Below are positions 44,140-53,206 of a stretch of 64,000 bases of DNA, one piece after another (the stretch's first letter is position 1; each line of letters begins with the position of its first letter). Source of the stretch: an uncultured Parabacteroides sp. (GTDB lineage Bacteria; Bacteroidota; Bacteroidia; Bacteroidales; Tannerellaceae). Under the pieces are notes generated by a model, which worked only from the letters and a program-made list of their open reading frames with translations, was not told where the DNA came from and ran no database searches. The translations under genes were made by a program, and so were the position numbers. The stretch covers positions 44,133 through 108,132 of the forward strand of contig NZ_CABUOD010000014.1 in the NCBI RefSeq assembly GCF_902493135.1, written 5' to 3'.

Positions 44140-45576
44140 ATGAAATCTGAAGATATTTCACGTCGCTCGTTCCTGAAACGGGCAGCCGCCCTTTCAGCTG
44201 CGGCAGCAATTCCTTCTTTCTGGATTCCGTCCAAGGCCAATGCCATGCCGGGTGTTCCTTTTGTCAGTGCCAATGAAAAAGTGAGAATCGCTTTTATCGG
44301 TATCGGTAACCGTGGAGGCGAGATCGCGCAGGAACTGTACAAAACCGGTTTGTGCGAAGTCGTTGCACTTTGTGATGTAGATATGGGGGCTCCTCATACT
44401 CAGAAACTTATTTCCATGTTCCCGAAAGTTCCGCGTTTCCAGGATTTCCGTCAGATGTTCGACCAGATGGCTGACAAGATCGACGCCGTAACAGTCGGTG
44501 TGCCTGACCACGCGCATTTCCCGATCACGATCGAGGCGATGGCTCATGGAAAACACGTATATGTAGAAAAACCGATGGCCCGCACCTTCCAGGAAATCGA
44601 AGTGATGATGCGTGCCGAAAAGAAATTCGGTGTCGTTACCCAGATGGGTAACCAAGGGCACTCCGAAGCCAACTACTTCCAGTTCAAGGCATGGAAAGAA
44701 GCCGGCCTGATCAAAGACGTTACCGCTATCACGGCTCACATGAACTCTCCGCGCCGCTGGCATAACTGGAACCCGAACATCACGCACATGCCGATGGGCG
44801 AACCGGTTCCTGAAACATTGGATTGGGACACTTGGTTGGGCGTTCGTCCGTTCCACGAATATAATCACGATTACCATTTGGGACAGTGGCGTTGCTGGTA
44901 CGATTTCGGTATGGGCGCGTTGGGCGACTGGGGAGCCCACATCATCGACACTGCCCACGAATTCCTGGATCTCGGCCTGCCGACGGAAGTAAACCCGTTG
45001 TATCTGAAAGATCACAATCCGTTCTTCTTCCCGATGTCTTCCCGCATCCTGTTCAGATTCCCGGAAAGAAAAGAGATGCCGGCTGTCGATATTACCTGGT
45101 ATGACGGTTTGGATAATATTCCTCCTGTTCCTGAAAACTACGGTTCTTCCGATGTCGATCCGAATATCCCGACGGTTGCCGGTGGCAAACTTCAGTTGGC
45201 TAAACTGAACCCGGGTAAGGAAATCTATACGAAGACTCTGACATTCAAAGGCGGTTCTCATGGCAGCACTTTGTCAGTGATCCCTGATCAGGTAGCTAAG
45301 GATATGAATCCGAAATTGCCGGAATACCAGAAGAGCCCGTCCAACCACTATGCAAACTTCCTGTTGGCTTGCCAAGGCAAGGAAAAGACCCGTTCTCCGT
45401 TCTCTATCGCAGGTCCGTTGAGCCAGGTATTCTGCCTCGGCGTATTGGCGCAGCGCATGAACCGCAAGATCGTGTTCGACCGCGATACGAAGCAGATCGT
45501 GAACGATCCGGTTATGAACCAGATGCTGGTCGGCGAAATGCCGCGTAAAGGCTGGGAACAGTATTATAATATTTAA
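44140..45576 (+). CDS. Exported Gfo/Idh/MocA-family oxidoreductase
   Basis: A 478-residue protein. ATG 44140 is chosen over an upstream GTG because it opens a twin-arginine signal (SRRSFLKRAAALSAAAAIPSF, R8-R9). The Rossmann domain follows with VRIAFIGIGNRGGEIAQELY (GxGxxG), then the family's EKP motif in HVYVEKPMARTFQE. The C-terminal domain has WYDFGMGALGDWGAHIIDTAHEFL. These NAD(P)-linked enzymes act on sugars, and Tat-exported members in Bacteroidetes include glycan-modifying glycosidase-like enzymes. Substrate unknown. It is a single-gene unit closed by a terminator. Confidence 0.92.
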   Translation: MKSEDISRRSFLKRAAALSAAAAIPSFWIPSKANAMPGVPFVSANEKVRIAFIGIGNRGGEIAQELYKTGLCEVVALCDVDMGAPHTQKLISMFPKVPRFQDFRQMFDQMADKIDAVTVGVPDHAHFPITIEAMAHGKHVYVEKPMARTFQEIEVMMRAEKKFGVVTQMGNQGHSEANYFQFKAWKEAGLIKDVTAITAHMNSPRRWHNWNPNITHMPMGEPVPETLDWDTWLGVRPFHEYNHDYHLGQWRCWYDFGMGALGDWGAHIIDTAHEFLDLGLPTEVNPLYLKDHNPFFFPMSSRILFRFPERKEMPAVDITWYDGLDNIPPVPENYGSSDVDPNIPTVAGGKLQLAKLNPGKEIYTKTLTFKGGSHGSTLSVIPDQVAKDMNPKLPEYQKSPSNHYANFLLACQGKEKTRSPFSIAGPLSQVFCLGVLAQRMNRKIVFDRDTKQIVNDPVMNQMLVGEMPRKGWEQYYNI

Positions 45577-45620
45577 GATAGTTTCTAAGATCGTTATTCA
45601 TAACGGTTGATTGTTTGAGA

Positions 45621-45658
45621 AGGCAAGCTTGTCGGGTAAGCTTGCCTTTCTTTTTTGA
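45621..45658 (+). terminator. Rho-independent terminator
   Basis: AGGCAAGCTT (45621-45630) pairs perfectly with AAGCTTGCCT (45638-45647), followed by TTCTTTTTTG. Confidence 0.85.
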
Positions 45659-45659
45659 T

Positions 45660-45667
45660 TATCTTTG
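45660..45667 (+). promoter_or_regulatory. Promoter -7 element for the DUF4271-hemD-rnpA operon
   Basis: TATCTTTG fits TAnnTTTG, immediately after the terminator and 21 nt before the ATG. Confidence 0.6.
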
Positions 45668-45688
45668 CACCTGTAATACGCAGGGAAC

Positions 45689-46417
45689 ATGAATATATTT
45701 GAAGGATATGTGGGCATTCGCTTGTGGGACGGACAGTTGGTGGATGATGTGATCTTCTCCCTGCTGTTGTTCCTGTTTATTGTCTTTTCCTTTGTGTTCA
45801 GAGCCAATTTCCAGTTGTTTGTGAAAATGTTGAAAGATGCTTTCCTGTTGAAGGAGAGGCAGAACCTTTTTGACGATGTGGTGGGGAAGAGCGTTTTCTT
45901 CTTCCGCAATTTTATGACATTCCAGGCATTATTCCTTTCAAGTATCGCCTTGATTGCGATCGGCAGGATATACGGATTTCTGAATTATGTGGAGTGGCAG
46001 GCGGTTTTATCGGCGATCGGAACGGTTTTCTGCGTCTTATTCCTGTTTTATCAGTTTAAACAATGTGGCTATTACCTCTTGGGCGGCGTGTTTGCCGACC
46101 CCGATAAATATAAATTATGGAAGACGAGTTATAATGCCATTATGGGGATTTGGGGAGTCTCTTTATACGTCCCGGTGTTGTGGTTGGTGTTTGTCGGGAC
46201 ACACGTAACTATACCGATAACAATGTTTTGTATTCTCTATATTTTGTGTCGTTTTGTAATAATTTATAAGACAATACGGATATTTCACAAGAAAAGCACT
46301 GGTTTATTGTATATAAGTTTGTACCTTTGCGGCCAAGAAATTTTACCTCTGGTATTTTTGTACGAAGGTATGGTTTATTTGTATAACTTTATCGAGACAA
46401 GTACTCTATGGCATTGA
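45689..46417 (+). CDS. DUF4271 integral membrane protein
   Basis: A 242-residue protein with about six hydrophobic helices (around residues 22-40, 74-93, 105-125, 146-166, 170-190 and 217-235). The DUF4271 family is known from Bacteroidetes, usually upstream of hemD as here; its function is unknown. The stop overlaps the start of hemD by 10 nt, indicating an operon. Confidence 0.85.
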   Translation: MNIFEGYVGIRLWDGQLVDDVIFSLLLFLFIVFSFVFRANFQLFVKMLKDAFLLKERQNLFDDVVGKSVFFFRNFMTFQALFLSSIALIAIGRIYGFLNYVEWQAVLSAIGTVFCVLFLFYQFKQCGYYLLGGVFADPDKYKLWKTSYNAIMGIWGVSLYVPVLWLVFVGTHVTIPITMFCILYILCRFVIIYKTIRIFHKKSTGLLYISLYLCGQEILPLVFLYEGMVYLYNFIETSTLWH

Positions 46418-47181
46418 ACATCAAAAAGTTGCTGGTATCACAACCGAAGCCTGCATCCGAGAAGTCCCCGTATTTCGACATTGCAGAGAAGTATGGAGTT
46501 GAGATTGACTTCCGCCCATTCATTAAAGTAGAACCTCTTACATCTAAGGAGTTCAGACAGCAGAAAATTTCTATTTTGGATCATACGGCTGTTGTTTTTA
46601 CGGCTCGTACGGCGATCGATCATTTCTTCCACCTGTGTGAGGAACTGCGTGTTGCCATTCCCGAAACGATGAAGTATTTCTGTATGACTGAAGCCATTGC
46701 TGTATATTTGCAAAAATATATTGTGTATAGAAAGCGTAAGATCTTTTTTGGACAGACCGGGAAGCTGGATGATCTGGTTACCGTTATCGGCAAGCATGCA
46801 AAAGAAAAATATCTTGTGCCCGTTTCCGACGTGCATAAAGATGATTTGTTGACTATGTTGGAAGCGAAGAAGATTTCTTTTTCGAAAGCTGTTATGTACC
46901 GCACCGTAAGCAATGATTTCTCGAAAGACGAGAAGTTCGACTATGATATGCTGGTATTTTTCAGCCCTTCGGGAATTTCTTCTCTGCTGAAGAACTTCCC
47001 GAATTTCAAACAGGAAGATATAAAGATCGGATGTTTCGGCCCGACAACGGCCAAGGCGGTGAAAGAAGCCGGTTTGCGCCTGGATGTGGAAGCACCGACT
47101 CCCGAAGCTCCGTCCATGACGGCTGCCCTGGAATTATATCTGAAAAAAGAGATGGGTAGTAATAAAAAGAATGGTAAATAG
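46408..47181 (+). CDS. hemD: Uroporphyrinogen-III synthase
   Basis: A 257-residue protein of the HemD fold. Typical segments are VEIDFRPFIKVEPLTSKEFRQ, AVVFTARTAIDHFFHLCEELR, DMLVFFSPSGISSLLKNFPNF and IGCFGPTTAKAVKEAGLRLDVEAPTPEAPSM. HemD closes hydroxymethylbilane into uroporphyrinogen III in tetrapyrrole synthesis. HemD sequences diverge strongly, so the call leans on the fold-typical second-domain motif and the conserved gene order. Other hem genes are not nearby. It overlaps rnpA by 11 nt. Confidence 0.85.
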   Translation: MALNIKKLLVSQPKPASEKSPYFDIAEKYGVEIDFRPFIKVEPLTSKEFRQQKISILDHTAVVFTARTAIDHFFHLCEELRVAIPETMKYFCMTEAIAVYLQKYIVYRKRKIFFGQTGKLDDLVTVIGKHAKEKYLVPVSDVHKDDLLTMLEAKKISFSKAVMYRTVSNDFSKDEKFDYDMLVFFSPSGISSLLKNFPNFKQEDIKIGCFGPTTAKAVKEAGLRLDVEAPTPEAPSMTAALELYLKKEMGSNKKNGK

Positions 47182-47557
47182 AAGGTACACCCTTTCAAAA
47201 GAAGAGCGCCTGTCGTGGAAACGTTACATTGACCTGCTGTTTGCAAAAGGGCAATCGTTTGTGGCGTTTCCACTGCGGGTCGTTTATTTGCCGGTGGAAG
47301 AGGAGACATTGGCTCCGGTATCTATCCTGGTGAGTGTCCCCAAAAAGAAATTCAGACGTGCCGTAAAACGGAATCTGATCAAACGTCAGGTCCGTGAAGC
47401 CTACCGGGTACGTAAATATGACCTGATCGATCCGCTGACGGAAAAAAACAAACGTATGTTGGTTGCTTTCCTCTATTTGGACAAGGAAATCCATCCTTTT
47501 GCCGATATGGAAAAAGCTATGACAAAAGCATTGAACCTACTTCGCGACAAAGCATGA
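47171..47557 (+). CDS. rnpA: Ribonuclease P protein component
   Basis: A 128-residue basic protein, the protein subunit that helps the RNase P RNA trim the 5' ends of tRNA precursors. The RNR signature is seen in KFRRAVKRNLIKRQVREAYR (about residues 57-76). Unlike in many bacteria it is not beside rpmH or dnaA; in Bacteroidales it sits after hemD. It overlaps hemD upstream and yidD downstream (4 nt). Confidence 0.94.
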   Translation: MVNRRYTLSKEERLSWKRYIDLLFAKGQSFVAFPLRVVYLPVEEETLAPVSILVSVPKKKFRRAVKRNLIKRQVREAYRVRKYDLIDPLTEKNKRMLVAFLYLDKEIHPFADMEKAMTKALNLLRDKA

Positions 47558-47778
47558 TAAAGCGTTTTTTCACTTTCCTTCTGTTGTTGCCGGTCTATTT
47601 CTATAAATATTGCATCTCTCCTATGACGCCGGCATCATGCAGGTACACGCCTACTTGTTCCGAATATGCCGTGCAGGCTCTCAAAAAACATGGTCCGGTG
47701 AAAGGATTGTATTTAGCTGTCAAACGTATTCTTCGCTGCCATCCCTGGGGAGGAAGCGGATATGATCCTGTACCGTAA
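47554..47778 (+). CDS. yidD: Membrane protein insertion efficiency factor YidD
   Basis: A 74-residue protein of the YidD family. After an N-terminal hydrophobic segment comes CRYTPTCSEYAVQALKKHGPVKG and RCHPWGGSGYDPVP, which are the family's conserved Cys-containing and HPWGxxGxDPVP motifs. It is a membrane-associated helper of YidC-dependent insertion. It directly abuts the TatD-like gene. Confidence 0.96.
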   Translation: MIKRFFTFLLLLPVYFYKYCISPMTPASCRYTPTCSEYAVQALKKHGPVKGLYLAVKRILRCHPWGGSGYDPVP

Positions 47779-48411
47779 ATGGTCTATTACGACATACATA
47801 CCCACCATTTGCCCGTTCATCCCGAAGATGTTGCGGTCGTCAACCGTATCGTCCCGGCGCCAGACACGGGAACAGGCCGGTACCGTTCTGTCGGCATACA
47901 TCCCTGGTATATATATAGTGTAGAAGAACAGCTTGCCGAACTGGAACGGCAGGCGTCATTTCCGAATGTAGTGGCCATTGGCGAAACGGGCCTGGATAAA
48001 GGTGCGGAAGCTCCGATGGACCGTCAGCAGGAAATCTTCAAGGCGTCGGTATCTCTTGCCGAAAACGCCGGTATCTTTTTGATCATTCATTGCGTGAAAG
48101 CCTGGGACGAGCTGATCGCCTTGAAAAAGGGACTAAAGCCCCGTGTGCCCTGGATTATACACGGTTTTCGTGGTAATGCCACATTAGCCGGACAACTTAT
48201 CCGGCAGGGCTTTTATCTCTCTTTTGGCGAGCGCTTCAATCCCGATGCCGTACGCGAGGCATGGCCCGGCCGTTTATTTGCCGAAACGGACGACCGTGAA
48301 ATCGATATCCGCACCGTTTACCGGAACCTTTCGGCCTCCCTGGATCTTCCGTTGGAGCAGTTCGCCACTCAGATCGCCCGAAACGCCCACGACATCCTCC
48401 ATCTCCCTTAA
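47779..48411 (+). CDS. TatD-family metal-dependent hydrolase
   Basis: A 210-residue amidohydrolase-fold protein starting right after yidD. Metal-binding features: DIHTHH (residues 5-10), GETGLD (about 72-77), IIHCVKAW, WIIHGFRGN and LFAETDDRE. TatD proteins are 3'-5' DNases, though this shortened Bacteroidales subgroup (usual TatD is about 260 residues) has not been tested as far as I know. Confidence 0.88.
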   Translation: MVYYDIHTHHLPVHPEDVAVVNRIVPAPDTGTGRYRSVGIHPWYIYSVEEQLAELERQASFPNVVAIGETGLDKGAEAPMDRQQEIFKASVSLAENAGIFLIIHCVKAWDELIALKKGLKPRVPWIIHGFRGNATLAGQLIRQGFYLSFGERFNPDAVREAWPGRLFAETDDREIDIRTVYRNLSASLDLPLEQFATQIARNAHDILHLP

Positions 48412-48468
48412 ATCACTGTTATACCCTAATTTTCAATTCTCAATTCTCCATTTTCAATTATAAAGTCG

Positions 48469-48476
48469 TACCTTTG
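48469..48476 (+). promoter_or_regulatory. Promoter -7 element for tyrS
   Basis: TACCTTTG fits TAnnTTTG, 32 nt before the start codon. Confidence 0.55.
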
Positions 48477-48508
48477 CCGACATTCAATTAATACTATAAT
48501 CTAAAACG

Positions 48509-49801
48509 ATGAATTTTGTTGAAGAATTAACATGGAGGGGCATGATTGCTGATATGATGCCCGGAACAGAAGAACAGTTGCAAAAAGAGATGACTTCTGC
48601 TTATGTAGGTATTGACCCGACGGCTGACTCATTACATATCGGTCACCTGGTATCGGTTATGATGCTGAAACATCTCCAACGTGCAGGACACCGTCCTATT
48701 GCTCTGGTCGGCGGAGCTACCGGTATGATCGGAGACCCTTCAATGAAGTCGGCGGAACGTAACCTGCTCGATGAAGCGACGCTTCGTCATAACCAGGATA
48801 GCATTAAGAAGCAGTTGTCCAAGTTCTTGGATTTCGATTCGGACGCGCCTAATGCTGCCAAGTTGGTAAACAATTACGACTGGATGAAGGATTATTCTTT
48901 CCTGAATTTTATCCGTGATATCGGCAAGCATATCACTGTTAACTATATGATGGCTAAAGAATCCGTTAAAAAACGCCTGAGCCGCGAATCTTCCGTCGGC
49001 ATGTCGTTTACGGAATTCTCTTACCAGTTGCTCCAGGGATACGATTATATGTATCTGTATGAACACGAAGGTTGCCGCCTGCAGATGGGGGGAACCGACC
49101 AGTGGGGGAACATCACGACCGGAACGGAACTGATCCGCCGCAAGTTGGGCGGTGAGGCTTTTGCTTTGACCTGCCCGTTGATCACGAAGGCCGACGGTGG
49201 CAAGTTCGGCAAGACCGAGTCCGGCAACGTCTGGTTGGATCGCCGCTATACCTCCCCTTACAAGTTCTACCAGTTCTGGCTGAATGTGAGCGATGCCGAT
49301 GCTGCCAAATATATCAAGATCTTTACCGATCTGCCTAAGGATGAAATCGATGCCCTGATCAAGGAACAGGAAGAAGCGCCGCATCTCCGTCCGTTGCAGA
49401 AACGTTTGGCAAAGGAAGTGACGGTCATGGTCCATTCCCAGGAAGATTACGATGCAGCCGTCGAGGCTTCCAACATCCTGTTCGGAAACTCTACGTCGGA
49501 AGCATTGAGACATTTGGACGAACAGACATTGTTGGATGTGTTCAACGGTGTTCCCCAGTTCGAAGTTTCCCGCGAAGAGTTGAGTGGCGGTGTCAAGGCT
49601 ATCGACCTGTTCACTGAAAAAGCCGCTATTTTCCCGTCAAAAGGTGAAATGCGCAAACTGGTACAGAGTGGCGGCATCAGTGTGAACAAGGAAAAACTGA
49701 CGGATCAGGATATGGTTATCGACTGTTCTTCCCTGTTGGATGAGAAATATTTGTTGGTTCAGAGAGGTAAGAAGAACTACTATTTACTGATCGTAAAATA
49801 A
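48509..49801 (+). CDS. tyrS: Tyrosine-tRNA ligase
   Basis: A 430-residue class I synthetase. The HIGH motif is SLHIGHL (HIGH at 43-46), the KMSKS-type loop is KFGKTES (about 232-238), and the tyrosine-pocket segment QLLQGYDYMYLYEHEGCRLQMGGTDQWGN is intact. The C-terminal S4 RNA-binding domain (EMRKLVQSGGISVNKEKL) completes the family layout. Full length. Confidence 0.97.
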   Translation: MNFVEELTWRGMIADMMPGTEEQLQKEMTSAYVGIDPTADSLHIGHLVSVMMLKHLQRAGHRPIALVGGATGMIGDPSMKSAERNLLDEATLRHNQDSIKKQLSKFLDFDSDAPNAAKLVNNYDWMKDYSFLNFIRDIGKHITVNYMMAKESVKKRLSRESSVGMSFTEFSYQLLQGYDYMYLYEHEGCRLQMGGTDQWGNITTGTELIRRKLGGEAFALTCPLITKADGGKFGKTESGNVWLDRRYTSPYKFYQFWLNVSDADAAKYIKIFTDLPKDEIDALIKEQEEAPHLRPLQKRLAKEVTVMVHSQEDYDAAVEASNILFGNSTSEALRHLDEQTLLDVFNGVPQFEVSREELSGGVKAIDLFTEKAAIFPSKGEMRKLVQSGGISVNKEKLTDQDMVIDCSSLLDEKYLLVQRGKKNYYLLIVK

Positions 49802-49820
49802 GAATTTCATACAAAAATGC

Positions 49821-49850
49821 TTGCAAGGTAAGATTTTATTCTTACCTTTG
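49821..49850 (+). promoter_or_regulatory. Promoter of tRNA-Gln
   Basis: TTG (49821-49823), 19-nt spacer, TACCTTTG (49843-49850): a consensus Bacteroidetes promoter 25 nt before the tRNA. Confidence 0.8.
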
Positions 49851-49875
49851 CATCGCTTTAGATAAAGCGCCGGAT

Positions 49876-49946
49876 TGTCTCATGGTGTAATGGTAGCACT
49901 ACAGTTTTTGGTTCTGTCTGTCGAGGTTCGAATCCCCGTGAGACAA
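49876..49946 (+). tRNA. tRNA-Gln (anticodon TTG)
   Basis: The acceptor stem TGTCTCA/TGAGACA, a short D arm, anticodon loop TTTTGGT with anticodon TTG, and T arm GAGG-TTCGAAT-CCCC fold into a cloverleaf with discriminator A. CCA is not encoded. One T-T mismatch lies at the base of the anticodon loop. The rest of 49802-50178 holds its promoter and terminator only. Confidence 0.95.
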
Positions 49947-49959
49947 CTTACAGAACGAA

Positions 49960-49989
49960 AGGGTCGGAATGAAAGTTCCGGCCCTTTTT
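49960..49989 (+). terminator. Rho-independent terminator of tRNA-Gln
   Basis: AGGGTCGGAA pairs with TTCCGGCCCT across a 6-nt loop, followed by TTTT. Confidence 0.85.
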
Positions 49990-50178
49990 GATTTTATGGC
50001 GGGAAATCTTTCTTCTTGTATCATTTCTGCATGATTAATTCCCAAATTTGTAAATGGCGGACGATGGTATATCCATATATTTGTGCATTGGATATCATGG
50101 AAACTCAGTTGATCTTAATGTTATGAAGTATTATTGTCTCTTACTCTCTATTCTTTTGGAACTTTAATAATTAACAAT

Positions 50179-52578
50179 ATGAAATACTACTATTTATTAG
50201 CAATCGTTTTCTGGTGTACAGCTTTATGTTCTGCCGTAGAAAACAAGAGTGTGCGACAAGTTGTTCCTGCTCCCTCGTTATTGACCGGCAAATGGGATGC
50301 CGACTGGATTTCCTGTCCGGATGTTTCTCTTTATGATTATGGCGTTTATCATTTCCGTAAGAATTTCAAACTGGACAGGCAACCGGAATCGTTCGTGGTT
50401 AATGTTTCGGCGGATAACCGCTACAGGCTTTTTGTGAATGGAACGCCTGTCTGCTACGGTCCGGCACGCGGGGACTTGAATCATTGGTATTTTGAGACAG
50501 TGGATATTGCATCTTTACTGAAAGCAGGCGAGAATACGCTTGCCGCTATTGTCTGGAATGCCGGTCCCTATACCCCCGGAGCGCAGATGACATTGAAAAC
50601 CGGGCTGATCGTACAAGGGAATACAGCCCTGGAAGCCCTTGTGAATACCGGGCCGGACTGGAAAGTTTACCGGAATCCCGCCTATGAGCCGTCTGTCGAG
50701 AACCGTCAGGATGTCGGGTGTGCCGACATCGTAAACGCCTCTTTATATCCGTGGGGATGGGAAACGGAGGGATATGACGACGGTTCATGGAAAAACGCCG
50801 TCCGGTTGGGACGCGGACAGCCTTATGGAGCCGGGACAGGCTATGACTGGGTGTTGTGCCGGCGCGATATTCCTTTGATGGAAGATACGTTGCTCCGGAT
50901 GAAAACGATCCGGCGTTCGGAAGGAATGCCCGCATCGTCCGCTTTCCTGGAGGGGAATGCCCCGCTGGTGGTCCCGGCGAACCGGAAAGTGACGTTGCTG
51001 ATCGACCAGTCTTATCTGACAAATGCTTATCCCGAACTGAGAGTGTCGGGAGGGAAAGGCAGCGAGATCAGGATGCGCTACGGTGAGGCGCTCTACAAGG
51101 ATGGACAGAAAGGTAACCGGAACGAGATAGAAGGGCGCGAAATAGGAGGCTTCACGGATAAGTTTTATCCGGACGGCGGAAGCAACCGGCTGTTCCGCCC
51201 GCTATGGTTCCGGACGTACCGGTATCTGCAAATGGAGATCGAGACGAAGGAGGAACCGCTAACTTTGTCGGACCTCTATGGCATGTACACCGCCTATCCG
51301 TTTAAAGAGAACGGCAGTTTCAGCAGCAATCTCCCGGAACTGCAAAAGATATGGGAAGCCGGTTGGCGTACAGCCCGGCTGTGTGCCAATGAAACCTATT
51401 ACGATTGTCCCTATTACGAACAGCTCCAATATGTGGGAGATACGCGTATCCAGGCATTGATTTCCCTGTATGTGGACGGTGACGACCGGTTGATGCGCAA
51501 GGCGATCAGGATGTTCGACTATTCCCGTTCGTATGAAGGAATTACGACCAGCCGTTATCCGAGCCGGGTTCCGCAATACATCCCGCCTTTCTCCTTATAT
51601 TGGATCAATATGGTGCACGATTACTGGATGTACAGGGATGAGCCTGCATTTGTAAAGGCATGTATGCCGGGCGTAAAGAGTGTCTTGGAGTGGTTTGCAG
51701 GCAAGATCGATCCGAAAACCGGCCTGCTGGGACCGGTCCCTCACTGGAACTTTATCGACTGGCCGAAACAGTGGCCCTGGAACAATAACCAGCCTTTGGG
51801 CGGAACACATAAGGCGGCTATCAGCGGAGGTTCTTCGATCCTCTCCCTTCAATTGGCCTATACACTGAAAGATGCCGTCGAGTTGTTGAAAACGTTTGGA
51901 GAAGCGGATCTGGCCGCCCGTTATGAAGCAGTCTATCGCTCGTTGTGCCGCAATACCTGGGATAAATGCTGGGACGAAGGAAAACAGTTGCTTGCGGATG
52001 ATTTGGAAGGTACGAGCTACAGCCAACATGCCAATATCATGGGAATCCTTTCGGATGCCGTCCCGCATGAGAAGCAGCAGGCGTTGTTCGATAAACTGAA
52101 TACGGATCCTTCTCTGATCCAGGCTACCTTCTACTATCGCTTTTACCTGTTCCGTGCCTTGAAAAAGGTCGGTTTGGCCGATCGATACACGGAGATGCTC
52201 AAACCCTGGCAGGATATGCTGGCAATGGGCTTGACCACCTTTGCCGAGAACCCCGAACCGACCCGTTCGGACTGCCATGCCTGGAGTGCAAGCCCTGTCT
52301 ATGACTTCCTGGCAACGGTCTGTGGCGTGGAGCCGGCAGAACCGGGATTCCGTTCGGTCCGCATCGCCCCTCATTTAGGATCGTTGAACCAGATAGAAGG
52401 AAAGATCCCTCACCCGGCAGGGCTTATCGAGGTCAGTTTGAAGAAAAACGGCAAAGGACTTTCCGGCCATATCGTTTTACCGGCTTCGCTGAGCGGAACG
52501 TTTGTCTGGGGCGGGCAGCAGTTGAATCTTGTTGGTGGCAGGAACACGATCGCTCGTCTTTTTCCGTTGGCAAATTAG
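50179..52578 (+). CDS. Secreted GH78-type alpha-L-rhamnosidase-like enzyme
   Basis: A 799-residue protein from ATG 50179 with a signal peptide (to about residue 20). N-terminal beta-domains (YGVYHFRKNFKLDRQPESFVV, DNRYRLFVNGTPVCYGPARGD) precede an (alpha/alpha)6 barrel: CANETYYDCPYYEQLQYVGDTRIQALI, which is the family's acidic catalytic stretch, and later CHAWSASPVYDF. The C-terminal beta-domain is rhamnosidase-like. It should remove terminal rhamnose or a related sugar from plant or bacterial glycans. It is monocistronic with a strong terminator. Confidence 0.87.
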   Translation: MKYYYLLAIVFWCTALCSAVENKSVRQVVPAPSLLTGKWDADWISCPDVSLYDYGVYHFRKNFKLDRQPESFVVNVSADNRYRLFVNGTPVCYGPARGDLNHWYFETVDIASLLKAGENTLAAIVWNAGPYTPGAQMTLKTGLIVQGNTALEALVNTGPDWKVYRNPAYEPSVENRQDVGCADIVNASLYPWGWETEGYDDGSWKNAVRLGRGQPYGAGTGYDWVLCRRDIPLMEDTLLRMKTIRRSEGMPASSAFLEGNAPLVVPANRKVTLLIDQSYLTNAYPELRVSGGKGSEIRMRYGEALYKDGQKGNRNEIEGREIGGFTDKFYPDGGSNRLFRPLWFRTYRYLQMEIETKEEPLTLSDLYGMYTAYPFKENGSFSSNLPELQKIWEAGWRTARLCANETYYDCPYYEQLQYVGDTRIQALISLYVDGDDRLMRKAIRMFDYSRSYEGITTSRYPSRVPQYIPPFSLYWINMVHDYWMYRDEPAFVKACMPGVKSVLEWFAGKIDPKTGLLGPVPHWNFIDWPKQWPWNNNQPLGGTHKAAISGGSSILSLQLAYTLKDAVELLKTFGEADLAARYEAVYRSLCRNTWDKCWDEGKQLLADDLEGTSYSQHANIMGILSDAVPHEKQQALFDKLNTDPSLIQATFYYRFYLFRALKKVGLADRYTEMLKPWQDMLAMGLTTFAENPEPTRSDCHAWSASPVYDFLATVCGVEPAEPGFRSVRIAPHLGSLNQIEGKIPHPAGLIEVSLKKNGKGLSGHIVLPASLSGTFVWGGQQLNLVGGRNTIARLFPLAN

Positions 52579-52592
52579 CATATCTGTAAATA

Positions 52593-52640
52593 GCGGACCT
52601 ACGATTGACAATTTGTTAGAGTTGCCACTCGTAGGTCCGC
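52593..52640 (+). terminator. Terminator of the rhamnosidase gene
   Basis: GCGGACCTACGA (52593-52604) and TCGTAGGTCCGC (52629-52640) form a perfect 12-bp stem with a 24-nt loop. Confidence 0.7.
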
Positions 52641-52920
52641 TTATATCCGTACGTTTATCCTGATGATTACAAATAGGGGAAGGAAGAGCAGTTTGGAATT
52701 GACATTTTGCTCTTCTTTTCTCCGGAAATCTCTTTTTTTGTTCCCGAAAGGGTGAAGTTGTGCGGTGCGATTGGTGGAAGGTGTCGGGTGGAAGGATGAA
52801 AATACGGTCAAACCGTCAACCGTCAACCGATCTTTCCAACAGGGCTTTTAGCTGTTAAAATTGCTTTTTGGAGGCTTTTTGCAGTCTCTTGACGACCGTT
52901 TTATGCCTTGTCCCGCACCC

Positions 52921-53038
52921 TTCCCTAAAATCATCTAAATGATTTTCTATTTTTATCCTGATCGTTTGTTCCGATTGTCTGAATAGTTTTCCAAAACCAT
53001 TCAGATCATTTGAAAAATCATTTAGATGATTTCGGGAA
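52921..53038. repeat. Nested inverted repeat with four copies of an about 19-nt motif
   Basis: Copy 1 AAAATCATCTAAATGATTTT (52927-52946) and copy 2 GATTGTCTGAATAGTTTT (52973-52990) are forward; copy 3 AAAACCATTCAGATCATTT (52993-53011) and copy 4 AAAATCATTTAGATGATTT (53014-53032) are reversed. Copies 2/3 face each other around CC, and copies 1/4, extended by TTCCC and GGGAA, form the outer arms. Confidence 0.75.
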
Positions 53039-53176
53039 GGCCCTGCGGAATCGTGTCGTTTTAAGGCTGAAAGGAGGAAAGCAAGCAAAGCGTGTGTTAG
53101 GAAAATAGCTTGAAATGAATTAAAATGACAGGAAATATGTTTTTTTCATGACAAATGATATTGTTTATGGTTTACA

Positions 53177-53206
53177 GGAGATGGCTCTAAGGTTGTACTA
53201 AAAATT
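53177..53206 (+). promoter_or_regulatory. Shared upstream motif, copy A
   Basis: The 30 nt from GGAG to AAATT match 55874-55904 (copy B, 18 nt before the DUF3244 gene) at most positions with one gap; the common core is TAAG(G/T)TTGTA(C/G)TA(A/G)AAATT. Copy A is 347 nt before the regulator gene. Possible binding site or promoter of the locus. Confidence 0.4.

Noticed and set aside
44194..45261. Minus-strand open frame of 355 codons
   Set aside because: Antisense to the Gfo/Idh gene; no family resemblance.
47171..47557. Expectation of rpmH/dnaA and an origin beside rnpA
   Set aside because: No rpmH- or dnaA-like sequence or DnaA-box cluster is seen; rnpA follows hemD here, as is common in Bacteroidales.
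52855..53088. 77-codon minus-strand open frame
   Set aside because: It crosses the nested inverted repeat and its composition follows the repeat; no supporting features.
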